In this document: positions 18,351 through 25,750 of the stretch, in pieces
Layout: every line of letters starts with the position of its first letter
Numbering within the stretch: the stretch's first letter is position 1
From: Actinoallomurus purpureus
Lineage (GTDB): Bacteria > Actinomycetota > Actinomycetes > Streptosporangiales > Streptosporangiaceae
Assembly: GCF_024055795.1 (NCBI RefSeq)
Contig: NZ_JAMXMY010000001.1
Span: forward strand, 620,001 to 684,000
Direction of reading: 5' to 3'
Length of the DNA: 64,000 bases
Notes under the pieces: generated by a model
Database searches by the model: none
The model's input: the letters and a program-made list of their open reading frames with translations, nothing else
What the model was told of the DNA's origin: nothing
Program-made: the position numbers and the translations under genes

Positions 18351-19552
18351 TAGTACTGGAAGAGCACTTCCGGATTGTTCGGCGAGGGGCCGTCCAGCAG
18401 CGGACTGTGGATCCCCTTCAGCGTCTGGTCGAAGAACGCTGTCACGTACTCGCGGGTGATCACCACCCCGCGTTCCGGGGCCAGGGGCGGCGTCGGGAAC
18501 CCGGCCTCCTCCAGAAGCAGGTCCAGGTCGGTGAAGCTGAAGTGGTCGGCGCCGGCGACCGTCAGCCACTTCTTGTAGCCGCCGAGGGCGGCCCAGGCCT
18601 GCCCCCACGTGGTGTCGTGGCCGCCGACCGGGTGGTTGGCGGCCGCACCCAGCATGAGGAACGGCCGGTTGATCTGGCCGGGCCTCGGGGCCGGGTGGAA
18701 GGCGCCGTCCATGTTCACTCCGGCCCGTACTCGCGGGTCGGCGATCATCGTGGCGGCGGCCGCCGCTCCGCCGAGGGAGTGTCCGGCCATGCCGATCTCG
18801 TGCTTGTCGATGAGGTGTGCCAGGCGCCACGCGGTATTGCCATGCGTCAACTGGTCGATCACGAAGGACACGTCCAGCGCGCGGCTGGCGGCGACGGAGT
18901 CGAAGTCGAGCCGCGCCGGGTCATCGCAGATCGCGCACGGCGGCGTCTGGCCGTTCGCCAGCGTCTCACCGCTGTCCTCGTAGGTGTGGCCGACGAGCGC
19001 GACGACGTAGCCGTGACTGGCCAGGTCGGTCGCGAGCGAGGTGAGCACCATGCGCGGGTCCTCGTACGCGGGTGAGAGGACCACCAGCGGATACTTGCCC
19101 CTCTGCGGCCGCGCGCCGTCGAAGGCGTGAGTGGTGACGCTGGAAAGGTTCTGCGGGGTGACGCCGGAGCTCGCCGGCAGGTGCTGGATGGATCCGGCTG
19201 CCTCGGCGAGGGTCATATAAGGGGCCGGAGTCCCGGTCCCGGAGACGGCCGGGTAGACCATCGTGACGGTCAGTTGGCGGGGGCCGGATGACGGCACCCA
19301 CGGGTCGGGACGGCTCGCGTCGGTGAGGTGGATGACGTCCTCGCCGGCGGCGTAGGGGCCGGTCGGCGCGGGGAGCGTGCCTTGGAAGGACCGCGTGGGC
19401 GCGGTGGCCGTGGCCGGTGCGGTGTCGAACGCGTGCGTGGCCACCGGTGTGGCCGACGGTGTGGTCGTGGCGGCGAACCCGGCGCCGGTTCCGGTGACGA
19501 GGGCGGCGAGCGCCAGCACCGCGACAGCGCTGATACGGCGATTGCGTTTCAT
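18350..19552 (-). CDS. Secreted alpha/beta hydrolase (PAF-acetylhydrolase-like)
   Basis: 400 residues with a Sec signal peptide (MKRNRR, hydrophobic core to about residue 27, AxA-like GFAA). The mature part has the lipase-type nucleophile elbow GHSLGG (about residue 257), an Asp strand, and a late His in ADHFSF, matching the PAF-acetylhydrolase-like family of actinomycete exported esterases. Two Cys in PPCAICDD may form a disulfide. The stop TAG uses two bases of the TA target and the last base of the IS630, so the insertion set the present C-terminus (LFQY). Few residues seem to be lost because the family ends close to PEVxF. Probably still functional. Confidence 0.82.
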   Translation of the reverse strand: MKRNRRISAVAVLALAALVTGTGAGFAATTTPSATPVATHAFDTAPATATAPTRSFQGTLPAPTGPYAAGEDVIHLTDASRPDPWVPSSGPRQLTVTMVYPAVSGTGTPAPYMTLAEAAGSIQHLPASSGVTPQNLSSVTTHAFDGARPQRGKYPLVVLSPAYEDPRMVLTSLATDLASHGYVVALVGHTYEDSGETLANGQTPPCAICDDPARLDFDSVAASRALDVSFVIDQLTHGNTAWRLAHLIDKHEIGMAGHSLGGAAAAATMIADPRVRAGVNMDGAFHPAPRPGQINRPFLMLGAAANHPVGGHDTTWGQAWAALGGYKKWLTVAGADHFSFTDLDLLLEEAGFPTPPLAPERGVVITREYVTAFFDQTLKGIHSPLLDGPSPNNPEVLFQY

Positions 19553-19700
19553 GGGGATCGACGCTAGGTTCCGCAGCTCCGTATCGAATCAGCCCATAGA
19601 TGTAAACATTCTTGTGTCGTAGCTCGCGCGAGGTACCGGAGTCATCCGCCGGGACTATGTCGTGCGGCGCGGGGTTCCCTTCGCCGGCATCGTCGAGCGC

Positions 19701-19811
19701 CACCTTCGTCTTGGCCTACGACGAACACGACGCCAAGCCCTACCGCTGGACCTACGACGGCAGCCCACTCAAAGCCGCATGAACCCCCGAAGGATCAACG
19801 CGGCGCTGCAC
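19701..19811 (+). mobile_element. IS630 right-end remnant (second copy)
   Basis: 111 bp essentially identical to 18240-18350: the last transposase codons (TFVLAYDEHDAKPYRW and so on to TGA) and the 30-bp right inverted repeat, followed by TA. Everything to its left (19680-19700) is unrelated. It has the same orientation as the complete element, so the hydrolase gene is bracketed by directly repeated IS right ends. No gene is seen from 19815 to 20008; only short repeats of TTCTGGACGG occur near 19877 and 19890. Confidence 0.85.
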
Positions 19812-20008
19812 TAGCGGTAGCCCCTCGGACTCCCGGTCGCTCCTGAACGTGACCTGATCCCCCGAGTGGACCCGTCTTTCTGGACGGAGTTTTCTGGACG
19901 GCATCGTCCCTGGTTGTCGTTTTCCGGAGTCCTCTGCACTGATTCCCGAAGTCCTGTGCACTGACGGCGGGATCGCGCGTTCGCTGTGCTCGCGTCTGAT
20001 CCTGGACG

Positions 20009-20521
20009 TTAGCGGGTGAGATTGAGTTCGATCCTGCGTCGCATCGTGTCGATCCGGGCGATCTTGACGGTGAGCGTGTAGCCGACCTGGAGCGGGATAT
20101 CTGCGAGTTCAGCGCTGTGCACGAGTCCTTCGAAGCTGTCGGTTCGGTCTTCGACGCGGACGAAGGCGCCGAACGGGACGAGTTTGGTGACCGGTCCGGT
20201 GAAGGTCTTGCCGATGCGCTGTTGGAGCTGGACCAGCGGATCGTTCTGGAGCGCTTTGAGGGAGAGGGCGACGCGCCGGCGTTCAGGATCGACGTCCAGG
20301 ATCTCAGCGGTGACTTCCTTGCCCACGGTGACGATGTCGGAGGGGTGGTTGATAGGTCGCCACGACAGTTCGGGAATGTTGATCACCGCGGTGAGGCCGC
20401 CGATGTCCACGAAGGTCACGCCGAAGCTGGCGATCTCGATGACGGTTCCGGTGACGATCTGGCCGCGGTGAAGGGTCCGCAGAACCGGATGCGCTGGATC
20501 TTCATGGGGTGGCTCGGTCAT
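20009..20521 (-). CDS. Protein with two S1 RNA-binding domains
   Basis: 170 residues with two tandem S1 (OB-fold) motifs. The first is about residues 18-85 (GQIVTGTVIEIASFGVTFVDIGG). The second is about 95-168 (GKTFTGPVTKLVPFGAFVRV, then IDTMRRRIELNL). It resembles a miniature ribosomal protein S1 and should bind RNA, perhaps during translation. Its ATG overlaps the stop of the upstream small gene as TAATG, so the two are coupled. Cytosolic; specific role unknown. Confidence 0.85.
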   Translation of the reverse strand: MTEPPHEDPAHPVLRTLHRGQIVTGTVIEIASFGVTFVDIGGLTAVINIPELSWRPINHPSDIVTVGKEVTAEILDVDPERRRVALSLKALQNDPLVQLQQRIGKTFTGPVTKLVPFGAFVRVEDRTDSFEGLVHSAELADIPLQVGYTLTVKIARIDTMRRRIELNLTR

Positions 20522-20766
20522 TACGGCCGGCCGGTCGTGTCGTTGGCTGCCGAACCGGGCGCGACCGTCGCGGGTTCGTCCAGCTCGGCGAGTGCTTCGG
20601 TGTAGTAGAAGCGGCGAGCGGCGATGAGGTGCTCGACGTGCTCGTCGGTAGCGTCGGCCAACTTGCGGAGATCTTCGGCGAGAAGGTCTCGTTGAGGGTG
20701 GTCACTATTGGCGACGTACTGCCTGGTGGCTTCGACGCCGGCGGCGAACAGGAACTGGTGGGGCAT
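20521..20766 (-). CDS. Hypothetical protein coupled to S1 protein; likely 5'-damaged
   Basis: 81 codons from the ATG at 20764-20766, reading MPHQFLFAAGVEATRQY and ending DTTGRP. Upstream, another minus-strand frame (about 20910 to 20790) encodes SHGHSWGFRHGIEIAAIL and VQDVWLLWDA, which reads as the natural N-terminal continuation of the same protein. A 1-nt indel near 20790 would join the frames (WDAVYG... to ...FDTWGVMPHQ). I therefore suspect a frameshifted gene originally about 120 aa or more. Translational coupling (TAATG) with the S1 gene remains. Function unknown. Confidence 0.5.
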   Translation of the reverse strand: MPHQFLFAAGVEATRQYVANSDHPQRDLLAEDLRKLADATDEHVEHLIAARRFYYTEALAELDEPATVAPGSAANDTTGRP

Positions 20767-20897
20767 GACGCCCCAGGTGTCGAAGCTCCGTAGACCGCAT
20801 CCCAAAGAAGCCAGACGTCCTGGACCTGGCGATGCTCGGCAACCAGGATCGCGGCGATTTCGATGCCGTGCCGAAAGCCCCAGGAGTGCCCGTGTGA

Positions 20898-21038
20898 GTG
20901 GGTCTCCTGAACGGTTGGAGAGTGATCACCTGGGTACTGACAGCTGCCGCGCTCGCTGTGACCCTGATAGCAGCGCTTTCAGGGTCGGCGCCCTACATGT
21001 TCGTTCTGCTGCTGTCGATTCCGCTGGCGTTCATCTAG
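20898..21038 (+). CDS. Possible truncated small membrane protein
   Basis: GTG-initiated frame of 46 codons with a hydrophobic stretch (VITWVLTAAALAVTLIAAL, then YMFVLLLSIPLAFI). The stop TAG at 21036-21038 is completed by the first G of a Tn3-type terminal repeat. This suggests the 5' part of a membrane protein cut by the transposon. It overlaps the putative extended minus-strand frame described at 20521, so only one of the two is likely genuine here. Confidence 0.3.
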   Translation: MGLLNGWRVITWVLTAAALAVTLIAALSGSAPYMFVLLLSIPLAFI

Positions 21039-21073
21039 GGGTGGGAACCGAATACACCAGAAAGGGGCCGCGG
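21038..21073 (+). repeat. Terminal inverted repeat A, left
   Basis: 36 bp, beginning GGGGTGGGAACCGAAT and ending GGGGCCGCGG; exact reverse complement of 25582-25617. The initial GGGG is characteristic of Tn3-family ends. Confidence 0.85.
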
Positions 21074-21170
21074 TGAGGTTCCGGTGCTGGTCAGGGCCGG
21101 TCTGTGGTGAGGGCGGCGGGGGTGGCTAAGGTTTTGCTGTCCGGGTTGTGATCTTGCTGGGGTGGCGGGT

Positions 21171-21500
21171 GTGGCGTCGATCGATCGGACTGCCTACCCG
21201 CGGTCCAAGCGGATGGTGTCCGGGCGGGAGCTGGTCGAGGCGTTCAGCCCGACGGCGGATGAGGTCGCGTGGGCACGCGGCAAGACCCAGAACGATCAGC
21301 ACCTGCTGGCCCTGGTGGTGCGGCTGAAGTCGTATCAGCGGCTCGGCTACTTCCCGAAGCTGACGGACGTGCCCGCTGTGGTCGTCGACCAGGTCCGCAG
21401 CGTGTTGGGGCTGCCGGACGAGCTGGCGGCGGAGACCGACGCGGATCGGACCGCGAAGCGGCATCGGCAGTTCGTGCGTGAGCACCTGGGCGTGAAGGCT
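21171..21500 (+). pseudogene. tnpA: Tn3-family transposase, N-terminal fragment
   Basis: From GTG 21171 the frame encodes MASIDRTAYPRSKRM, ELVEAFSPTADE, then LLALVVRLKSYQRLGYFP and a RHRQFVREHLGV region. This is the DUF4158 N-terminal domain of Tn3-type TnpA (about 110 of about 1000 residues). After about 21500 the homology ends and the open frame drifts to 21584 through unrelated sequence. It sits about 100 bp inside the left terminal repeat A, the expected place for tnpA. The catalytic DDE domain is missing. Confidence 0.7.
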
Positions 21501-21570
21501 GGCGGGCCTTGGCCAGGCCAGCACGCGCGGGTCGTCGAGCGGGATCTGCGGCAGCATGGCGTGATCCTCA

Positions 21571-21610
21571 GGGGCCACCCGTAGCTTCCAGCGAAAAAAC
21601 AACGCTAAGG
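21571..21610 (+). repeat. Tn3-type end B, copy 1
   Basis: 40 bp from GGGGCCACCCGTAGC to ACAACGCTAAGG. GGGG at the outer edge and ACGCTAAG at the inner edge are classic for Tn21/Tn3-type terminal repeats. The same orientation and nearly the same sequence recur at 22978. Copy 1 has three extra A residues in the A-run and one transition. Confidence 0.75.
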
Positions 21611-21770
21611 CCCATCGACCGGTGTGCGCGTCGCGTAACAGCACCGCCACGTCGCCACCGGCGCCAAGCCCTGCGAGTGGCGCGCCCCGGATCCCGAACT
21701 GGAGAAGAGGTACCACCCGTCATGAACGGGGACGTGCATCTGCTGGATCCGCTGGCCCCGACTGTACGTC

Positions 21771-21986
21771 GTGATCGAAGGCGTCCGGTACGAGGTCGAA
21801 CCGGCCGTAGCCGACAGTCCGGTCAGCGCGCTGTCCCGCGCCTGGTGCGCTGGCTGTGGGGGCCGAATACATGTACCCCTTCCGGCGCGTCACGGTGCAG
21901 AACCGTGCTGTAGGACGTGCGGGGTTCGCTGGCTGTGTGAGATATCCCTCTCCCGTCGTCGTGGCGCTGGTGGTCTGGGGAGGTGA
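21771..21986 (+). CDS. Small zinc-ribbon protein
   Basis: 71 codons from GTG 21771. Two Cys knuckles, CAGC (about residue 27) and CRTC (about residue 49), are spaced as in a zinc ribbon. The stop TGA at 21984-21986 lies within the ribosome binding region of the downstream methyltransferase (GGGGAGGTGA), suggesting coupling. Upstream, an ATG at 21721 in another frame (MNGDVHLLDP) could be the original N-terminus after a frameshift. From 21611 to 21770 no other gene is seen. Cytosolic; probable nucleic-acid or protein binder; function unknown. Confidence 0.45.
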   Translation: MIEGVRYEVEPAVADSPVSALSRAWCAGCGGRIHVPLPARHGAEPCCRTCGVRWLCEISLSRRRGAGGLGR

Positions 21987-21996
21987 CCATGTCGTG

Positions 21997-22890
21997 ATGA
22001 CCTCCTCGCCCCGCCCGCCGCACGTCGGTGGCCGACCGGATCCGATAGGCGGGACTACCGCGCTCGGTGGAGAGTCCGCTCCCGCCAGCGGGTACCTGCT
22101 GGACAACGCGCGCGCCGAGGCGGGCGAGCGATTCGTTTGGCTGGCCGACCTGTTCGACGGTGTGACGCGGGGGCACTTCGATCGACTGGGGGTCAGGGTT
22201 GGCTCGCGCTGCTGGGAGGTGGGGGCCGGTGGCCGCAGTATCCCGGAGGCGCTCGCGGCGGCCGTCGGTCCGACCGGGCACGTGCTGGCCACGGACATCG
22301 ACCCGTCGTGGCTGAAGGCAGGCGGCGGGTACGAGGTGCGCCGGCACGACGTCGCCGCTGATCCGCCCCCGGAGCCGGGGACGTTCGATCTGGTGCACGC
22401 CCGGCTCGTGCTGGTCCATGTACCCGACCGGGCTCGGGCGTTGGCCACGATGGCCGCGGCGCTGCGGCCCGGCGGCTGGCTGCTGGTCGAGGACGCCGAT
22501 ACCGCTCTGCAGCCACTGGCATGCCTGGACGACAGCGGCCCGGCGCAGCGGCGGGCCAACCGGCTGCGCGACGCGGTCCGGGAGCTGCTGACGCGCCGCG
22601 GCGCGGACCTGCGCTACGGCCGGACACTGCCGCGGGCATTGCGTGAGGCCGGCTTGGTAGATGTCGCCGCGGCGGGCTCTTTCCCGGTCGGCGGGCTGGC
22701 CTGCGACCGGCTGGAGGCGGCGACCATCCGGCACGTGCGCGGCGAGCTGCTCGCGGCCGGCCTGGCCGACGACGCCGAGATCGACGCGCACTTGGCCGCC
22801 ATCCACGCGGGCAAACTCGACCTGACACTCGCGCCGCTGATCTCGGCCTGGGGACGCCGTCCAGCCGAGCACCCGCCGGCACTCGGTTAG
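21997..22890 (+). CDS. Class I SAM-dependent methyltransferase
   Basis: 297 residues. Motif I EVGAGGRSI is at residues 75-83 and the acidic end of strand 2 is ATDID (about 99-103), then FDLVHARLVLVHVPD (motif IV region) and LRPGGWLLVEDAD (post-motif). This is a Methyltransf_11/25-like fold. A C-terminal helical cap (about 190-297) would select the substrate. ATG 21997 is used; GTG 21994 is equally placed after GGGGAGG. The gene lies between two direct copies of Tn3-type end B, so it may travel as cassette cargo. Substrate unknown. After the stop, a short frame with FVEEIFGPQE resembles an aldehyde dehydrogenase scrap. Confidence 0.8.
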   Translation: MTSSPRPPHVGGRPDPIGGTTALGGESAPASGYLLDNARAEAGERFVWLADLFDGVTRGHFDRLGVRVGSRCWEVGAGGRSIPEALAAAVGPTGHVLATDIDPSWLKAGGGYEVRRHDVAADPPPEPGTFDLVHARLVLVHVPDRARALATMAAALRPGGWLLVEDADTALQPLACLDDSGPAQRRANRLRDAVRELLTRRGADLRYGRTLPRALREAGLVDVAAAGSFPVGGLACDRLEAATIRHVRGELLAAGLADDAEIDAHLAAIHAGKLDLTLAPLISAWGRRPAEHPPALG

Positions 22891-22977
22891 GTGCGGATCC
22901 AGGCGTTGTCCGACCTGCCCACAGCGCTGTTCGTCGAGGAGATTTTCGGGCCGCAGGAGTAGCCCTTACTTCTTAAT

Positions 22978-23014
22978 GGGGCCGCCCGTAGCTTCCAGCG
23001 AAACAACGCTAAGG
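22978..23014 (+). repeat. Tn3-type end B, copy 2
   Basis: 37 bp, GGGGCCGCCCGTAGC to ACAACGCTAAGG, in the same orientation as 21571-21610. Its interior side faces the res dyad and resolvase gene, the normal order end-res-tnpR of some Tn3 elements. Confidence 0.75.
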
Positions 23015-23048
23015 AGTTGATCTAGGGCTGGTGTGGCTCGTGGGCGCG

Positions 23049-23083
23049 TCCCGGAACTAGGGCTCCATCATTGAGTTCCGGGA
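23049..23083. promoter_or_regulatory. res-like dyad (resolvase site)
   Basis: TCCCGGAACT at 23049-23058 and its exact complement AGTTCCGGGA at 23074-23083 are separated by 15 nt. They lie 24 bp upstream of the resolvase start, between it and Tn3 end B. Size and place fit resolution subsite I/II of a Tn3-type res region and could also autoregulate the gene. Function inferred. Confidence 0.5.
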
Positions 23084-23106
23084 CGGGTTGCGGGACGATC
23101 GTGGCC

Positions 23107-23796
23107 ATGCGACCCGCCACCCCGGCCAACGGCGTCGGCTACACCAACACCGTCCGCATCGGCTACGCCCGCATCAGCACCCGAGCACAGGATCACCAGT
23201 CGCAGCTCGACGCCCTGGACGCAGCCGACTGCCGGGAGGTGGTCATCGAGACCGCCAGCACCCGCGGCGACCGCCCCAAGCTCCGCGCCGTCCTGAACAC
23301 GCTCAGGCCCGGCGACACCTTGGTCGTCTACAAGCCGGACCGGATCGCCCGGTCGATGAAGGAACTCCTCATCCTCTTGGAGGACGAGTTGCACGCCCGC
23401 GAGATCAATCTGGAGATCCTCACCGGCATCTGCGCCGGCGTGCACCGGCCCAACGGGCAGACCATCGCGGACAAAATGCTGTTCATGGTCGCCGCCATGG
23501 CCGCCGAGATGGAACGCGAACTCATCAAGGAACGCACGCTCGACGGCCTGGCCGCCGCCGAGGCCCAAGGCCGCAAGGGCGGCCGACCGGCCGCCGGCGA
23601 CTCCGACACCCTGGCCATCGCGCTCGCCCGCCGGGCCCGCGGCGAATCGGTCACCACCATCGCCAGGCACCTGGGCATCGGCCGGTCCACCCTCTACCGA
23701 GCCCTTGAGCCGGACTCCGCTGAAGTGCCCACCCCGACACACAGCCAGGTCAGCGACCCGCCGAAGGCTTCAAGATCATCCCAATGTGGGTTTTGA
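23107..23796 (+). CDS. tnpR: Tn3-type serine recombinase (resolvase)
   Basis: About 229 residues. The catalytic domain has nucleophile Ser24 in YARISTRAQDHQSQLDAL, the arginines of PDRIARS, and the E-helix region AAEMERELIKERT. The C-terminal HTH (about 165-205) reads ARRARGESVTTIARHLGIGRSTLYRAL. All key parts are intact, so an active resolvase is plausible. The last ten codons (KASRSSQCGF) are read from the Tn3-type end C repeat, showing that the 3' end was set by a transposon junction. A GTG two codons upstream is an alternative start. Confidence 0.88.
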   Translation: MRPATPANGVGYTNTVRIGYARISTRAQDHQSQLDALDAADCREVVIETASTRGDRPKLRAVLNTLRPGDTLVVYKPDRIARSMKELLILLEDELHAREINLEILTGICAGVHRPNGQTIADKMLFMVAAMAAEMERELIKERTLDGLAAAEAQGRKGGRPAAGDSDTLAIALARRARGESVTTIARHLGIGRSTLYRALEPDSAEVPTPTHSQVSDPPKASRSSQCGF

Positions 23797-23816
23797 GCTT
23801 ATGTGGGCTGGACCCC
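23767..23816 (-). repeat. Tn3-type end C, copy 1
   Basis: Read from the right (outer edge 23816) it begins GGGGTCCAGCCCACATAAG. A 50-bp copy with about 84% identity in the same orientation lies at 43528-43577. GGGG at the edge and an internal TAAG fit a Tn3-type terminal repeat. Confidence 0.65.
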
Positions 23817-23906
23817 GGAGAGGGACATGACGAGTATTGAGACGTCCATCCCGTTGCGCGAAGCGGCATTTCATGGCCTGTTCCAGAGGTCGGTACGGTC
23901 GGATTC

Positions 23907-25358
23907 ATGGAGTGGAATTTTCAGACGGCCGAAAATCTCGCGGCCGCGTTGCGTGCCGGTGAAGTTACCTCGGCGGAACTGACCGATGAGGCGATTGCCC
24001 GTATCGAGCGCGACGACAAGGTGATCAACGCGATCTGTGTGCCGGACTTCGACCGTGCACGGGCCGCCGCGCGCGGTGCCGACCAGGCGCTCGCCCGCGG
24101 CGAGGACCGGCCGCTGCTGGGTATTCCGGTGACGGTCAAGGAGTCCTACAACATGGCCGGGCTGCCCACGACCTGGGGCATGCCGCCGCAGGCGAACTTT
24201 ATGCCGGCCGAGGACGCGGTCCAGGTGTCGCGACTCAAGGCCGCCGGGGCGGTGGTGCTCGGTAAGACCAATGTGCCGGTGGGGCTGCAAGATATCCAGA
24301 GCTTCAACGAGATCTACGGCACCACCAACAACCCGTGGGATCACGGTCGCACGTCGGGTGGGTCCTCGGGCGGATCAGCGGCGGCTCTGGCGTCCGGGTT
24401 CGGCGCCCTGTCCATCGGCTCCGACCTCGCCGGCTCGCTGCGCACCCCCGCGCATTTCTGCGGCGTCTACGCGCACAAGCCGACACTCGGACTGGCGGCA
24501 ACCCGCGGCATGGTCGCGCCGCCGGCACCGCCGTTGCCGGTCGACCTCGACCTCGCCGTCGTCGGTCCGATGGCGCGCACCGCCCGCGACCTCACGCTCC
24601 TGCTCGACGTCATGGCCGGACCGGACCCGCTGACGCACGGTGTGGCGTACGACGTGACGCTGCCGCCCGCGCGCCACGAGCGGCTCTGCGACTTCCGGGT
24701 CTTGGTGCTCAAGGAGCATCCGCTCATTCCGACCGGGTCCGCTGTGCGGGCGGGCGTGAACCGGGTGGCCGACGCGCTTGTCGACGGCGGCGCCCGCGTC
24801 GAACGGCACAGTCCGCTGCTGCCCGATCTGACCGAAGCCGCGACGCTCTACACGCAGCTGCTGTTCTCGGGCTCCGTCGCCCGTTTTCCCGTCGAAGCGT
24901 ACGAGCAGCTGCGGACCCGCGCCGCCGGACTGAGCGCGGACGACCAGAGCCTCGACGCGGCGCGGCTGCGCGCCATGGTGTTCAGCCACCGCGACTGGAT
25001 CGAGGCGAACAACCGTCGCGAACTCCACCGCCGCAGCTGGCGGCAGCTGTTCGCCGAGTTCGACGCCGTGATCTGTCCGATCACGCCCACTCCCGCGTTC
25101 GGCCACGACCACAACCCCAATCCGCTGGAACGCCGACTCGACATCGACGGCGTCGGGTACCCGTACTTCGACCAGCTCGTCTGGGCCGGTCTGGCCACCA
25201 TGCCCGGACTACCCGCCACCGCCATACCAGCGGGCCGGTCCCCCGAGGGCCTGCCGATCGGAGTGCAGCTCATCGGTCCGATGTTCGAAGACCGCACCCC
25301 GCTGCGACTGGCCGAACTGCTCGAGCAGAAGATCGGCGGCTTCCAGGTACCGAAGTAG
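23907..25358 (+). CDS. Amidase (amidase signature family)
   Basis: 483 residues, full length for the family. The catalytic triad is visible: Lys78 in PVTVKES, cis-Ser in the GGSSGG loop (153-156), and nucleophile Ser177 in GSDLAGSLRTPA. The usual DxGGS is DLAGS here, a mild deviation. Such enzymes hydrolyse amide bonds of small aromatic or aliphatic amides in the cytosol. It starts 90 bp beyond Tn3-type end C and ends about 220 bp before right repeat A, so it may be cargo. A short frame from ATG 23827 (MTSIETSIPLREA) precedes it and is probably not a gene. Confidence 0.88.
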   Translation: MEWNFQTAENLAAALRAGEVTSAELTDEAIARIERDDKVINAICVPDFDRARAAARGADQALARGEDRPLLGIPVTVKESYNMAGLPTTWGMPPQANFMPAEDAVQVSRLKAAGAVVLGKTNVPVGLQDIQSFNEIYGTTNNPWDHGRTSGGSSGGSAAALASGFGALSIGSDLAGSLRTPAHFCGVYAHKPTLGLAATRGMVAPPAPPLPVDLDLAVVGPMARTARDLTLLLDVMAGPDPLTHGVAYDVTLPPARHERLCDFRVLVLKEHPLIPTGSAVRAGVNRVADALVDGGARVERHSPLLPDLTEAATLYTQLLFSGSVARFPVEAYEQLRTRAAGLSADDQSLDAARLRAMVFSHRDWIEANNRRELHRRSWRQLFAEFDAVICPITPTPAFGHDHNPNPLERRLDIDGVGYPYFDQLVWAGLATMPGLPATAIPAGRSPEGLPIGVQLIGPMFEDRTPLRLAELLEQKIGGFQVPK

Positions 25359-25489
25359 GGCGTACTACCGGGTGTCCGTCGAGGACGAGGTGCGGATGAC
25401 GAGCGAGGGCTGGGGCCTGGTCCTGACGCTCGCGGCCTGGCACGCGGGACCGGCCATGCCGGCTGTCCAGTCGCCTCGACAGCCGGATC

Positions 25490-25532
25490 GTGTTCGCATC
25501 AGACGCGAAGGCTTCGTGTCTGATGCGAACAC
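25490..25532. terminator. Long near-perfect hairpin
   Basis: Arms 25490-25510 and 25512-25532 are complementary over 21 bp with one G-T type mismatch, around GTGTTCGCATCAGAC. It lies 130 bp past the amidase stop and could end its transcript, although no T-run follows. The whole 25359-25750 gap has no gene; besides this hairpin it holds only the right terminal repeat A. Confidence 0.45.
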
Positions 25533-25581
25533 CGAAGGTCCACCAAGGATGTTGTCTTTCCACTGACCAGCGGGAACACCG

Positions 25582-25617
25582 CCGCGGCCCCTTTCTGGTG
25601 TATTCGGTTCCCACCCC
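25582..25617 (-). repeat. Terminal inverted repeat A, right
   Basis: 36 bp, exact inverted copy of 21038-21073; the outer GGGG edge lies at 25617. Beyond 36 bp the two copies diverge. Confidence 0.85.
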
Positions 25618-25750
25618 GACTGAAGCCGACGTCCAGGTGAGGGTCGTACGCATCGATCGAGGTCGCACCCCGCCCCAGACGAGATCCAACATCACCACCA
25701 ACGACGCTGGGCCGAACGGGTGATGGGGCGAGGCGCTCAACGGCCCGAGA

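Larger units (their letters stand above)
21038..25617. mobile_element. Tn3-family-like mosaic unit, 4.6 kb
   Basis: The unit is delimited by 36-bp perfect terminal inverted repeats starting GGGGTGGGAACCG. Inside are a 5'-only tnpA fragment next to the left end, two direct copies of a different Tn3-type end (21571 and 22978), a zinc-ribbon gene, a methyltransferase, a res-like dyad with a resolvase, a third type of Tn3 end (23767-23816) and an amidase. The flanking pentamers (ATCTA left, GACTG right) do not match, so there is no intact 5-bp target duplication. The unit therefore looks like a nested, decayed or recombined Tn3 island rather than one clean insertion. Confidence 0.6.
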
